Source: CAXXOK01 sp001604115
GTDB lineage: Bacteria > Bacillota > Clostridia > Christensenellales > Aristaeellaceae
Assembly: GCA_034928535.1 (NCBI GenBank)
Contig: JAYFOV010000040.1
Coordinates: 1-36,247 of the forward strand
Direction: 5' to 3'
DNA: 36,247 bases
The number at the start of each line of letters is the position of its first letter. Position 1 is the stretch's first letter. Positions 24,904 through 33,675 of this stretch are shown here, piece by piece. The translations under genes and the position numbers were made by a program. Below the pieces are notes generated by a model. It was not told where the DNA came from and made no database searches. It saw only the letters and a list, made by a program, of their open reading frames with translations.

Positions 24904-24933
24904 TTGCGGCGGCGGCGTGTGCCATGGTATAAT
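24904..24933 (+). promoter_or_regulatory. Promoter of the CDP-alcohol phosphatidyltransferase gene
   Basis: TTGCGG (24904-24909), 18-bp spacer, consensus TATAAT (24928-24933), about 50 nt before the start codon. Confidence 0.65.
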
Positions 24934-24992
24934 CGACGCATGCGGAACAAAGGTTTGCTATCTCAACTGCATGTGTGAGGAGGACAGGGTTG

Positions 24993-25601
24993 ATGAAGGT
25001 CACCCTTAAGGAATATCTCAAAAAGAACTGGAATGTGCCCAACTCGCTCACCCTCGTGCGGCTGATCATGATCCCCTTCTACCTTGTCTATTTTGGGCAG
25101 GGGCTCAAGTACCGAGCCCTTCTGATGTTCCTGATCGCCGCGCTCACCGACCTGCTGGACGGCACCATCGCCCGGCACTTTCACCAGATCACGGATCTGG
25201 GCAAGCTGCTGGACCCGGTGGCCGATAAGCTGATGGTGCTCACGGTGCTGTTTTCCATGGCCATCGGCAACAGCCACATCCCGGCGGTCATTCCCTGGCC
25301 GGTGGTGTGCATCGTGCTGGGCAAGGAGCTGCTGCTCATGCTCGGCGGGCTGGTGATGCTGCGCCGCCGCGTGGTGGTGTTCAGCCATCTGATCGGCAAA
25401 GTGGCGCATGTGCTGTTCATCGCCGGGCTCACGGCCTCGTTTTTCCATGACTGGTTTTTGGCAAACACCACGCTGCGCCCCACGCCGGATCTGCTCCTGC
25501 TGTGGACGGCCGTAGGCTGCACGCTGGGCGCGCTGGTGTTTTATGTGTGGGATTCCATCAAAAAGCTGCGCAGCGCGGGGGAGCAAACGCCCAAGGCGTG
25601 A
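24993..25601 (+). CDS. CDP-alcohol phosphatidyltransferase (PgsA-like)
   Basis: 202-residue membrane enzyme of phospholipid synthesis. The family motif D-x2-D-G-x2-A-R-x8-G-x3-D-x3-D is complete: Asp53, Asp56-Gly57, Ala60-Arg61, Gly70, Asp74, Asp78, which bind two metals and the CDP group. The N-terminal NVPNSLTLVRLIMIPFYLVYF and about six helices match phosphatidylglycerophosphate synthase, the likeliest role. Clostridia often encode several paralogues, so cardiolipin or other polar-head synthesis remains possible. ATG 24993 is used; GTG 24975 and TTG 24990 are in-frame alternatives around the AGGAGG site. A terminator follows at 25628. Confidence 0.88.
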   Translation: MKVTLKEYLKKNWNVPNSLTLVRLIMIPFYLVYFGQGLKYRALLMFLIAALTDLLDGTIARHFHQITDLGKLLDPVADKLMVLTVLFSMAIGNSHIPAVIPWPVVCIVLGKELLLMLGGLVMLRRRVVVFSHLIGKVAHVLFIAGLTASFFHDWFLANTTLRPTPDLLLLWTAVGCTLGALVFYVWDSIKKLRSAGEQTPKA

Positions 25602-25627
25602 GCCCCGTGCCCCGGATTTGGACGCCG

Positions 25628-25658
25628 CCTCCCTGCCGCCGGGCGCAGGGAGGTTTTT
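25628..25658 (+). terminator. Rho-independent terminator after the phosphatidyltransferase gene
   Basis: Stem CCTCCCTGC/GCAGGGAGG (25628-25636 with 25645-25653), 8-nt loop, then T5 (25654-25658). Confidence 0.88.
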
Positions 25659-25690
25659 GTTTGGCAAGCTGCATCTTTTCCGTACTGCGC

Positions 25691-25720
25691 TTGCCACGGC
25701 GCGGCCAACCGTGCTATCAT
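25691..25720 (+). promoter_or_regulatory. Promoter of the EamA transporter gene
   Basis: TTGCCA (25691-25696), 18-bp spacer, TATCAT (25715-25720), about 40 nt before ATG 25759. Confidence 0.6.
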
Positions 25721-25758
25721 CCATCCATATGCCTTGGCATGTGGAAAGGGGCCATACC

Positions 25759-26652
25759 ATGCAGCTTGACCAAAACCGACACACAGGCGCTGGGCGCGCG
25801 CACCTGCTGGCGCTGGGCACCATCATCGTATGGGGTACCACGTTCATCGCCTCCACGGTGGCGCTGCGCACCCTCTCCCCCAGCGAACTACTGCTCATGC
25901 GTCTGGTGATCGCGCTCATCGCCCTGCTGCTGGCCAGCCGCCAGCGCCTCACCCTGACGGACCGGCGGCACGAGTGGTACCTGATCGGCGCGGCGCTGTC
26001 CGGGGTGGTGCTCTACTTTCTGTTTGAAAACATCGCCCTCACCTATACCAGCTCCGCCAATTGCAGCGTGATCGTATCCACCGCGCCGTTTTTCGTGGCC
26101 ATGGCCACCCGCCTCTTTGTGCGGGACGAGAAACTGCCCAAATCGTTTTTCCCGGGCTTTGCCATCGCCATCGTGGGGGTGGGGCTGGTGTCCTTTGCGG
26201 GGCACAGCCTTCGGCTCAACCCCCTGGGGGATGCGCTCAGCCTGCTGGCGGCGGTGGCCTGGGCGTTTTACAGCGTGTTCATCCGCAAGCTGGACGGGCA
26301 CGGCTACAACACCTTGCTGCTCACGCGGCGCATCTTCGCCTATGCGCTGGTGTTCATGATCCCGGTGGTGCTGGTCACAGGCTTTACCGTGACCCCCGCG
26401 GATGTGCTGGCGCCGGGCACGCTCTTCAGCGTTTTGTTTCTGGGCATCGTTGCCAGTGCGCTGTGTTTTGTCACATGGAACACTGCGGTGCGTGTGCTGG
26501 GCGCCATCAAGACCAGCGCGTACATCTACCTCATCCCCGCGGTGACCATCGTGTTTGCCTGGCTGCTGCTGCGCGACCCCATCCATCCGCTGGCCATCGT
26601 AGGGGCAGGGCTCACGCTGGTGGGGCTGATGATGAGCCAGCGCCGCGGCTAG
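25759..26652 (+). CDS. EamA/DMT-superfamily transporter
   Basis: 297-residue inner-membrane protein with about ten helices in two homologous EamA halves. Half one starts LALGTIIVWGTTFIASTVALRTLSPSELLLMRL (from about residue 17); half two starts LGDALSLLAAVAWAFYSVFIRKL (around 157). The C-terminal GAIKTSAYIYLIPAVTIVFAWLLLRDPI...GAGLTLVGLM is a family hallmark. DMT exporters move amino acids, metabolites or drugs, and the substrate cannot be read from sequence. ATG 25759 follows AAAGGGG and lies downstream of the promoter; in-frame upstream sequence belongs to the previous intergenic region. Single-gene unit. Confidence 0.92.
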   Translation: MQLDQNRHTGAGRAHLLALGTIIVWGTTFIASTVALRTLSPSELLLMRLVIALIALLLASRQRLTLTDRRHEWYLIGAALSGVVLYFLFENIALTYTSSANCSVIVSTAPFFVAMATRLFVRDEKLPKSFFPGFAIAIVGVGLVSFAGHSLRLNPLGDALSLLAAVAWAFYSVFIRKLDGHGYNTLLLTRRIFAYALVFMIPVVLVTGFTVTPADVLAPGTLFSVLFLGIVASALCFVTWNTAVRVLGAIKTSAYIYLIPAVTIVFAWLLLRDPIHPLAIVGAGLTLVGLMMSQRRG

Positions 26653-26700
26653 GCCGCATGGCAGCCCCAAGTTGTAACAAACCCGCCGGCACGCCGCGCA

Positions 26701-26743
26701 TTGCGCCGGGCGGCTGGCGCAACGGCGGCGGCTATGGTATAAT
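26701..26743 (+). promoter_or_regulatory. Promoter of the DUF624-like gene with overlapping inverted repeat
   Basis: A consensus -10 TATAAT (26738-26743) with an extended TGG in front lacks a good -35. The -35 position (26715-26720) lies inside an inverted repeat TTGCGCC/GGCGCAA (26701-26707 with 26716-26722, 8-bp centre). This arrangement would suit an operator or activator site, but no regulator is identified. Confidence 0.5.
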
Positions 26744-26831
26744 GCTTTGTCGGCGATGGACGCGTTTGCCGGGGGCAGTGCATGCGTTTGGCGCGGCGCA
26801 CCCCGTTTGGGGTTTGTAGGAGGGAAATACC

Positions 26832-27785
26832 ATGTTTGGCAAGTTGATGAACAGCTATTTTTATGGCAAGAGCGGCAAGGGTGATTATACCCCCGAGGAC
26901 ATGCCCACCACGCGCGGGCAACTGTTCCGGGAAACGCTGCGCACCCGCCTGGCCGGGCTTTTGCGGCTGAATCTGGTGTATATGCTGGCGTGGCTGCCGG
27001 CGATGGTGATCATCGCCTACCACGTGCTGGCGCTGTATGCAGTGCTGGCCGGCATTGGCGAGGCGGCGGGGGATGCCGCTGCGGCCGCCCAACTGCTGGA
27101 CGCGTCCAAGGCGATCATCCTGACCGGGCTCTTGTGGCTGATCCCGGCGCTGGCCATTACCGGCCCTTTTACCGCAGGGCTAAGCTTTGTGACGCGCAAC
27201 TGGGCACGGGACGAGCATGCCTTTGTCTGGAGCGATTATAAGGATGCCGTCAAAGAAAACTGGAAGCCCGCGCTGGCCATGAGCACCATAACCGGCTTTG
27301 TGCCCATGATTACCTATGTGTGCTGGATGTTTTACGGCGATCTGGCCAAGACCAACCCGCTGTTCATGCTGCCGCAGGTGCTCACCCTTACCCTGGGCGT
27401 GATCTGGATGATGAGCCTGCTCTATGCCTACCCCATGATGGTGACCTACCGCCTCACCTTTAAGGACATGCTCAAAAACTGCCTGCTGCTGACCATCGGC
27501 CGGCTGCCAGGCACGCTGGGCATCAAACTGCTGGGCACGCTGCCGCTGCTGATCGGCGCTGCAGTTGCCTACCTCACGCCCTACCTGCACTGGGTGGTGC
27601 TCGTCTGCTTTTTGTACTACGCACTCTATGGCTACGCGCTCAGCCGTTTTGTGGGCGCAAGCTATGTCAACGCCGTGTTTGACAAATACATCAACGTCAA
27701 GATCGAGGGTGCGCAGATCAACCGCGGGCTGCACACCGATCTGGATGACGACGCCGAGGATGACCTCCCTGCGGATGGCCAATAA
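26832..27785 (+). CDS. YesL/DUF624-like membrane protein
   Basis: 317-residue protein with about six helices. The pattern LRLNLVYMLAWLPAMVI, then ALAITGPFTAGLSFVTRNWARDEHAFVWSDYKDAVKENWK, is the DUF624/YesL signature (GP.TAGL....R...R.EHAF...D....K.NWK). It is longer than the ~210 residues of B. subtilis YesL. The extra length is a second transmembrane block and an acidic cytoplasmic tail (DLDDDAEDD). YesL homologues often neighbour carbohydrate ABC transporters, but none is present here. ATG 26832 follows AGGAGGG. A terminator lies downstream at 27818. Confidence 0.82.
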   Translation: MFGKLMNSYFYGKSGKGDYTPEDMPTTRGQLFRETLRTRLAGLLRLNLVYMLAWLPAMVIIAYHVLALYAVLAGIGEAAGDAAAAAQLLDASKAIILTGLLWLIPALAITGPFTAGLSFVTRNWARDEHAFVWSDYKDAVKENWKPALAMSTITGFVPMITYVCWMFYGDLAKTNPLFMLPQVLTLTLGVIWMMSLLYAYPMMVTYRLTFKDMLKNCLLLTIGRLPGTLGIKLLGTLPLLIGAAVAYLTPYLHWVVLVCFLYYALYGYALSRFVGASYVNAVFDKYINVKIEGAQINRGLHTDLDDDAEDDLPADGQ

Positions 27786-27817
27786 ACGCCTGCCCCGCAG
27801 CTGCACCCGGGCCCCTT

Positions 27818-27846
27818 TGGCCGCCCCGCAGGCGGCCAGCCTTTTT
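27818..27846 (+). terminator. Rho-independent terminator after the DUF624-like gene
   Basis: Stem TGGCCGCC/GGCGGCCA (27818-27825 with 27831-27838), 5-nt loop, followed after GC-C by T5 (27842-27846). Confidence 0.7.
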
Positions 27847-27903
27847 GCGCCCTTGCGCCGGGCAGGGAGCCCCCTGCCAACACCGTTGATTGAGGTGACG
27901 TGA

Positions 27904-28659
27904 TTGTATACCGCCTTCGCATCCGTCTATGATAAATTGATGGCCGACGTGGATTACCGCGCATGGGCCGCCTTTTACCAAACCCTGCTCACGCTCTATG
28001 GCCTGCGCGCCGGCAAGGTGTGCGAGTGCGCTTGCGGCACCGGCAGCCTGACCATCCCGCTCAGCGAGATGGGCTACCAGATGACCGGCGCCGACCTGTC
28101 CGAGGAAATGCTCTTTGAAGCCAGCCAGAAGGCGCGCAAGGCAGGCGCGATGATCCCTTTTGTCAAGCAGGATATGCGCCAGCTGCGCCTGCACCGGCAG
28201 ATGGACGCGGTGCTGTGCACCTGCGACGGCATCAACTACCTGCCCACCCCGGCGGATGTGCGCCAGTTTTTTACGGCCGCGTGGGCGGCCATCCGCCCCG
28301 GCGGCGCGCTCATCTTTGACGCCAGCACGCCTTACAAACTGGCGCAGGTGCTGGGCGATAATTTCGTGGGCGATGAAATGGCGGACATCGCCTATCTGTG
28401 GAAAAACACGTACCACCCGGAAAACGGCAGTGTGGACATGGCGCTGTCCATCTTCCTGCGGCAGGCGGGCGAGACCTATGAGCGCATCAGCGAGCAGCAG
28501 ACGCAGTACAGCCACCCCATCGAAGTGTACGAGGCGCTGCTGCACGATGCCGGCTTTGCCGATGTGCGGGTGTTTGGCGATGGCACCTTTGCCCCGCCAG
28601 CCCCAACCGAGCTGCGCTGGCACATTGCCGCCCGCAAACCCGCCCTCCCCGAAAGCTGA
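27904..28659 (+). CDS. Class I SAM-dependent methyltransferase
   Basis: 251-residue cytoplasmic methyltransferase with a Rossmann-like fold. Motif I is ECACGTGSLTIPLS (Glu41-x3-Gly45-x-Gly47), motif II ends in the acidic GADLSEEML, and motif IV region is MDAVLCTCDGINYL. The start YTAFASVYDKLM...DY..W..FY is the common opening of the Firmicutes methyltransferase often found next to Hsp33 (hslO), and hslO indeed follows. TTG 27904 is used, with GAGGTGA upstream. The acceptor is unknown; a small molecule or rRNA/tRNA are both possible. Confidence 0.9.
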   Translation: MYTAFASVYDKLMADVDYRAWAAFYQTLLTLYGLRAGKVCECACGTGSLTIPLSEMGYQMTGADLSEEMLFEASQKARKAGAMIPFVKQDMRQLRLHRQMDAVLCTCDGINYLPTPADVRQFFTAAWAAIRPGGALIFDASTPYKLAQVLGDNFVGDEMADIAYLWKNTYHPENGSVDMALSIFLRQAGETYERISEQQTQYSHPIEVYEALLHDAGFADVRVFGDGTFAPPAPTELRWHIAARKPALPES

Positions 28660-28778
28660 AACGTTGCGTAACCACCCCGCCTGACCCGCGCCAGGTGTGC
28701 CCCGCGCGCGGGCTCGGGCCGCTTTCCGGCCGCCTGCGCCCTCCATCCGCCGTGCCTTCGCGCCAACCCGCAAAAAGG

Positions 28779-28808
28779 TTGCATCATCAGCCGCAATACG
28801 GGTATAAT
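28779..28808 (+). promoter_or_regulatory. Promoter of hslO
   Basis: TTGCAT (28779-28784), 18-bp spacer, TATAAT (28803-28808). Leader about 105 nt to ATG 28920. Confidence 0.75.
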
Positions 28809-28919
28809 CCATAAGGGGCAGCATGCCCGGCGGGCAGGCCGCCCCTTGGCCAGCCATCACAACACCACGGCGGCGATGCGCCCTGCGCGCCGCCGACCCT
28901 GCCGATAGAAGGAGAACCC

Positions 28920-29798
28920 ATGGAAAACAAAGACCGCATTTTGCATTTTACCCTGGCGGACGGCGCGGTGCGCGGCCTGCTGATCGATGCTACCGAGACC
29001 GTGCGCGAGGCGCAGCGCCTGCACAGCACCAGCGCCGTGGCCACTGCCGCGCTGGGGCGCGCGGTCACCGGCACCGCTATGCTGGCCGCCACCCTCAAGG
29101 AGCCAAATGCTTCCGTGACCCTGACCCTGGACGGCGGCGGCCCCCTGGGCAAGATCGTGTGCGTGGGCGATGGCCAGAGCGTGCGCGGCATGGTGACCAA
29201 CCCGCTGGCCACCCTGCCCCTGAAGGATGGCAAGCTGAACGTGGGCGATGCAGTCGGCCGCCATGGCCGCCTGTCCATCGTGAAGGATCTGCGGCTCAAA
29301 AGCCCCTACATTGGGCAAATCGAGATCCAGACCGGCGAGATTGCCGCCGATCTGGCCTGGTATTTTGTCAAAAGCGAGCAAAGCCCTTCGCTGGTGAGCC
29401 TGGGTGTAGTCGCCAGCGATGTGGCCGTGGCCGCCGCCGGGGGCGTGCTCTTGCAGCCCATGCCCGGCTGCCCGGACGGGCTGATCGACCAGTTGGAGTT
29501 TCGCAGCCCCATCTATGGCGCCATCGCCTCCGAGCTGCAATATGAAACGCTGGAAAACCTCTTTGCCCTGTGGTTTGATGGCATGCAGCCCGCGCTGCTT
29601 TCCACCGCGCCGCTGGCCTACCGCTGCCCCTGCTCCCGCAAGCGCATGGAGCGTGCGCTCATCTCCCTGGGCACGCAGGAGCTGACCCGCATCATCGCCG
29701 ATGAGGTGGAGGGCGCGGAGCTGGTGTGTCACTTTTGCAATGAGAAGTATCATTTTACCACGCATGATCTGATCCGCCTGCTCAACCAAATTCGCTAG
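28920..29798 (+). CDS. hslO: Redox-regulated chaperone Hsp33
   Basis: 292-residue cytoplasmic holdase activated by oxidation together with unfolding stress. The zinc-binding cysteines that form the redox switch are all present: Cys236-x-Cys238 (RCPCSRKR) and Cys270-x2-Cys273 (CHFCNEKY). N-terminal features ATETVREAQRLH.TS..A.AALGRA..GTAM and GDGGGPLG-like repeats (LDGGGPLGKIVCVGDG..VRGMV.NP) match Hsp33, and length is typical. ATG 28920 follows GAAGGAGA. It follows the methyltransferase gene after 260 bp and has its own promoter. Confidence 0.97.
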   Translation: MENKDRILHFTLADGAVRGLLIDATETVREAQRLHSTSAVATAALGRAVTGTAMLAATLKEPNASVTLTLDGGGPLGKIVCVGDGQSVRGMVTNPLATLPLKDGKLNVGDAVGRHGRLSIVKDLRLKSPYIGQIEIQTGEIAADLAWYFVKSEQSPSLVSLGVVASDVAVAAAGGVLLQPMPGCPDGLIDQLEFRSPIYGAIASELQYETLENLFALWFDGMQPALLSTAPLAYRCPCSRKRMERALISLGTQELTRIIADEVEGAELVCHFCNEKYHFTTHDLIRLLNQIR

Positions 29799-30051
29799 GC
29801 AGGCGCCCAGCTTGTCACTTTGCGGCCGGGCGGCACGGTTATGGGCTGGAAAAGCCCCTGCCGCTGCCCGGTGGCCGCCCGCAGCGGCAGGGCAGCCATG
29901 AATTGCCGCCCGTGCTTGCGTGCAACGCCCCGCAGGCGGCCGTGCCCCGCACGCTTGCGCCGTACCCGCTTGGCCATGCGCCCTGCCAAGGCGCTCAGCG
30001 GCCGCGCCGCAATGCGTCCCCCTCACCCGCACATCCCCAAGGAGAATATCA
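29799..30051 (+). other. Intergenic stretch with a 12-bp hairpin
   Basis: CCCTGCCGCTGC (29856-29867) pairs exactly with GCAGCGGCAGGG (29881-29892), 13-nt loop. A small hairpin GGGCT/AGCCC precedes it (29843-29857). No T-run and no clear promoter were found before the next gene, so the next gene may be read through from hslO. Confidence 0.45.
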
Positions 30052-31773
30052 ATGAACGGGAAAACCGCCGAAATCTTTCGTTTGCAGCGCTCCAGCACCT
30101 ATTGGGCCGGGCGGGCTCAGCGCCACCTGCGCGCGGGCAACCGCCGCCGCGCCGCCGCGCTGCTTCGCCACGCGCTCACCCTTGCCCCGCAGGACAGCGC
30201 GCTGCGCATGGAATATGCCAAGACCCTCCAGGATATGGAGTGCTACGAGGCCAGCAACCGCGAGGCCTTTGGCGCGCTGACCCGCGACCCGCGCCGCTAT
30301 GCCCTCTATGGCGTGATCGGCCGCAACATGCTGGCGCTGGGGCACGAGCAGGAGGCCATGGACGCCTTTGCCCGCTACCTGCTGGCGGTGCGCCGCTCCG
30401 GCGATGTACCGGAGTTTGACGAGGAGCTGGAGGAGCTGGAGGATTTTGAGACCGACCGCCCGGACATCCGCGCCCGCCATGATGCGCTGCTGAACATTGC
30501 CGGCCGCCGCCTGGCGCGTGGCGCAGTAGAGGCCGCTGAGCGCGCGCTGGCTGCCGCCCTGCCTGCGCGTGATGCCGACGACCGGTACGATTGCCTGCTG
30601 TCCCTGCTTGGGCAGGCCAAAGGGGATGCGCGCGGCGCGGTGCAAAGCGCGCAGCGCGCAAGCCTGCGCAACCCGTGGAGCGCGCGTGCCCTGTGCACGC
30701 TGGCCGGGGCATACGCCTATGCCGGGGAGCGCGTCAAGGCTGCCTCCGCTTTGCTTAAGGCCTCACTGCGCTGCCAAGGCGCGCAGGATGAGCAGCTGCT
30801 GTGTTATTCAGCCGCCAGTCTGGGGTTTCCGGAGCTTTCGATGTGCGCGCTGCGCCGCGCCCTAAAATGGAGCCCGGAGCGCCTGCCCGCGGCCTACGAC
30901 CTGTGCGTGACCCTGCTCAAGCTGGGACGTTTGGACGATGCGGAGGGGCTGGCGCATATGTGCCGCGATCTGGATCCGTCCGATGTGCCCGCGCGCAGCA
31001 CACACCGCACCATAGCCCAGTGGCGGGAGCTCTCGCTCACGCCCGCGCAGGTGCGCGCCGCAGCGCGCACGCTGCCGTTTTACCCGCTGCTGTCGGCTGC
31101 GCAAAACAACGAGCTGCTGGCGCAGCTGGCTTTGGCGCTGGAGCATGGCGCAGAGGCCTTCAGCCAGCAGCTGATGGAAGATGAAAACCTCTACGCCACG
31201 CTGCTGTATGCGCTGGGGGAGTCGGATCACCAATTGGGGCGGCTGGTGCCCATCATCGCCGCATACCTGCCGCCCGCCTTTGCCGAGCGCATGCTGCGGG
31301 AGGTGCTGGTGCTGCACACGGAGGATGATGCCATCAAGCGCTACGCCGCCGCCGCGCTCATGAACCTGGAAGCCAAGCCGCCCTTTGTGGTGTGGCATGC
31401 CGGGCGCATTGCCGAGATCGACCCTTCTGTGCAAACCCGGCGGGATGGGAACATCACCCGCATCATGCTGGTGCGCCGCATGGCGGATATCCACCGGATG
31501 ACCGGGGATGCGCGCCTGATGACCCATGCCCTGCGCATCCTGCACAGCATGGGCAGGCGGCGCCGCAGCGGCGTGGCGCGGGATGCGGACCGCATTTTCC
31601 GCGCGGCGCTGGAGCAGCATTACCTGCTCACCTTTGGCCTGCCGGACAACCCCCGCCTGCGCGGGCTGCTCAAGTATACTGCTGATGAGCGCCGCCGTGT
31701 GCGCGCTGTGTTTCAGGATTTTTGCACTTTGGTGCCCATCCCCATCCGCCCCACGCCACAGCCTGGCCGCTAA
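30052..31773 (+). CDS. Large TPR-like helical-repeat protein, unknown function
   Basis: 573-residue soluble protein, no signal peptide or membrane segment. The N-terminal third has TPR-like repeats (YWAGRAQRHLRAGNRRRAAALLRHALTLAPQDSALRMEYAKTLQDMECYEASNREAFGALTRDPRRYALYGVIGRNMLALGHEQEAMDAFARYLL, about residues 17-115). An acidic linker EFDEELEELEDFETD (residues 121-135) follows, then further TPR-like repeats (residues 150-330). The last ~200 residues form a less regular helical domain rich in Arg and Ala, with no recognised motif. ATG 30052 follows AAGGAG. It is followed 182 bp later by a HEAT-like protein gene, perhaps in the same transcript. Likely a scaffold. Confidence 0.8.
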   Translation: MNGKTAEIFRLQRSSTYWAGRAQRHLRAGNRRRAAALLRHALTLAPQDSALRMEYAKTLQDMECYEASNREAFGALTRDPRRYALYGVIGRNMLALGHEQEAMDAFARYLLAVRRSGDVPEFDEELEELEDFETDRPDIRARHDALLNIAGRRLARGAVEAAERALAAALPARDADDRYDCLLSLLGQAKGDARGAVQSAQRASLRNPWSARALCTLAGAYAYAGERVKAASALLKASLRCQGAQDEQLLCYSAASLGFPELSMCALRRALKWSPERLPAAYDLCVTLLKLGRLDDAEGLAHMCRDLDPSDVPARSTHRTIAQWRELSLTPAQVRAAARTLPFYPLLSAAQNNELLAQLALALEHGAEAFSQQLMEDENLYATLLYALGESDHQLGRLVPIIAAYLPPAFAERMLREVLVLHTEDDAIKRYAAAALMNLEAKPPFVVWHAGRIAEIDPSVQTRRDGNITRIMLVRRMADIHRMTGDARLMTHALRILHSMGRRRRSGVARDADRIFRAALEQHYLLTFGLPDNPRLRGLLKYTADERRRVRAVFQDFCTLVPIPIRPTPQPGR

Positions 31774-31955
31774 CCGGCCTTGAGCCCGGCGCCGACGAGC
31801 GTGCCTGCCCCTGCTTGCCGGGTGCACCGCCATCCGCATTGCCGCGTGCCGCCGGCAGCCCCTCATGCCACACCGGGCAGCACGCAAGCCGCGCCCGCGC
31901 GGCATCCCCCCGCAAGCGCAGCCCACAACCCACAGCCCATGCAAGGAGGCTTACC

Positions 31956-32780
31956 ATGGAACGCATTGATTTTGACGCCTACTTTACCGACGCGCTCAAC
32001 ATCTGGATCGAGCAGCACAAGGATCGCTTCAAACACCCGGACGATATGGAGGACGCTGCAACCGACTATTACCTCCAGTGGCTGGATGCCCCTGCCGATT
32101 GGCTGGGCGGGCTTTCGCCCAACCGCTATTTTGGGCAGTTTGGCGATGCCGCCGCGCTCACCGATCTGCTGCGCGGCTATCTTGCCGATGGCGTGCCTGT
32201 GCCCGACCCGTTGCTGGACCGCATTGTGGAGCTGGCCGAGGAGGCGCCCCTGCTGACCCTCATTCGGGACGAGGCCGCCCCCTGCGAGGCGCGCATGCTG
32301 GCCATCAGCCTGCTGCGCCAGCTGGAAAGCCATACCCCCATGGTGGATTACCTGCGTTGGCAGGTGGAACGCAACCAGGATGAGGACATCCTGGATCATG
32401 CGCTGGAAAGCCTGCAGGAGATGGGTCAGGCTGTGCGCAAGCCAGCCAAGGTGGCTTTTTTGGCCGCCGACCAGTCCGGCAAGGAAGCCTTGCTGGATGT
32501 GCTGGCAAACTTTGAAGGCGATGAGGATGTGCTGCAGTTTGCCATCCGGCAATTCCAGACCCAGCCGCAAAAGCGTGCCCTGTATGCCGGGTATCTGGGC
32601 AAGCTGGGCGATGACCGCGCGCTGGAGCCCCTGATGGACGCAGCCGAGGGCAATGACATCAACTACGTTGATTTTATTGAGATCCGCAACGCCATCGAGC
32701 GTTTGGGCGGGGAAGCGCCCATCCGTGAGTTCAATGACGACCCCACCTATCAAGCCGTGCAGAAATTGCAAAAACGGTAA
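31956..32780 (+). CDS. HEAT-like repeat protein, unknown function
   Basis: 274-residue acidic soluble protein. Residues 1-60 form a distinctive head (FDAYFTDALNIWIEQHKDRFKHPDDMEDAATDYYLQWLDAPADWLGGLSPNRYFGQF). The remainder is built of helix pairs resembling HEAT repeats (e.g. ARMLAISLLRQLESHTPMVDYLRWQVERNQDEDILDHALESLQEMG, ALYAGYLGKLGDDRALEPLMDAAEG). The head motif LSPNRYF occurs in uncharacterised Clostridia proteins. ATG 31956 has AAGGAGG ideally placed, which decides this start over in-frame upstream codons. A weak hairpin AGGGG/CCCCT follows at about 32790-32806. Confidence 0.8.
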   Translation: MERIDFDAYFTDALNIWIEQHKDRFKHPDDMEDAATDYYLQWLDAPADWLGGLSPNRYFGQFGDAAALTDLLRGYLADGVPVPDPLLDRIVELAEEAPLLTLIRDEAAPCEARMLAISLLRQLESHTPMVDYLRWQVERNQDEDILDHALESLQEMGQAVRKPAKVAFLAADQSGKEALLDVLANFEGDEDVLQFAIRQFQTQPQKRALYAGYLGKLGDDRALEPLMDAAEGNDINYVDFIEIRNAIERLGGEAPIREFNDDPTYQAVQKLQKR

Positions 32781-32842
32781 AGATGTCAGGGGCACGAAAC
32801 CCCTCTCCCTTTGTAAAAGCATGGTAAGCTCCCCGCAACCTG

Positions 32843-32871
32843 TATACAAAACGTCCGTTTGCCGTTACAAT
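32843..32871 (+). promoter_or_regulatory. Promoter of the HD-domain gene
   Basis: TATACA (32843-32848), 17-bp spacer, TACAAT (32866-32871). The leader to ATG 32989 is about 110 nt. Confidence 0.55.
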
Positions 32872-32988
32872 ACAAGAGGGCGCGGCCATGCCGCCCCATT
32901 CCGGATCCCGCAGGCGCAGGCCTGCCGACACCCCCTTTCCCCCCCGCGCAGGCGACCGCCTGCACACGACCATACCCTTGGAGGTACC

Positions 32989-33675
32989 ATGATAACCTTG
33001 GAAGAAATCAAAAAGAACGAGAGCATCCGCGCGCTCATCAAGGCGGGCAACCGCTACCTGGAAGCGCTCGGGTATACGGATCACGGCCCCAGGCACCTGA
33101 GCTACGTCAGCCGCACGGCCAGCCATATCCTCAAAGCGCTGGGCTATAGCGAGCGCGAGATCGAGCTGGCGGCCATCGCAGGCTGGTCACACGATGTGGG
33201 CAACAGCATCAACCGGCACGACCATGGCCCCAACGGGGCGGTGCTGCTGTTTTCCATCCTGAAAGATGCCGGCATGGCCATGGGCGATGTGGTGGAGGTC
33301 ATCACCGCTGTGGGCAACCATGAGGAGCAGAGCGGCACCGTTTCCAGCGCCGTGAGCGCCGCACTGATCCTGGCGGATAAGAGCGACGCGCACAAGAGCC
33401 GCGTGCGCAACGGCCGCCCGGACCCCACCGATGTGCACGACCGCGTGAACTTTGCCATCCAGCAAAATGAAGTCACGGTGGACCGCAAAGCGCGGCTCAT
33501 CCGTCAGTCGCTGGTGATGGACAACTCCAGCAGCGTGCTGGAGTATCTGAGTATTTACATGCCGCGCATCATCATGTGCGAAAAAGCCGCCGCCTTCTTG
33601 GGGCAGGAGTTCCAGCTGGTGATCAACGGGCACGCGGTGAACAACCAAAGCCCCGAGCCGCAGGTGGTTCCCTGA
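32989..33675 (+). CDS. HD-domain phosphohydrolase-like protein
   Basis: 228-residue cytoplasmic metal-dependent protein. The HD signature is complete: His36 (DHGPRH), His68-Asp69 (WSHDVGN), His111 (GNHEE) and Asp130/Asp133 (LADKSDAH). It opens TLEEIKKNESIRALIKAGNRYLEALGYTDHGPRH, a pattern shared by a conserved uncharacterised family in Clostridia. HD proteins hydrolyse nucleotides, (p)ppGpp or cyclic dinucleotides, but the substrate of this group is not known. ATG 32989 follows GGAGG with a short spacing. Own promoter; terminator at 33839. Confidence 0.88.
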   Translation: MITLEEIKKNESIRALIKAGNRYLEALGYTDHGPRHLSYVSRTASHILKALGYSEREIELAAIAGWSHDVGNSINRHDHGPNGAVLLFSILKDAGMAMGDVVEVITAVGNHEEQSGTVSSAVSAALILADKSDAHKSRVRNGRPDPTDVHDRVNFAIQQNEVTVDRKARLIRQSLVMDNSSSVLEYLSIYMPRIIMCEKAAAFLGQEFQLVINGHAVNNQSPEPQVVP

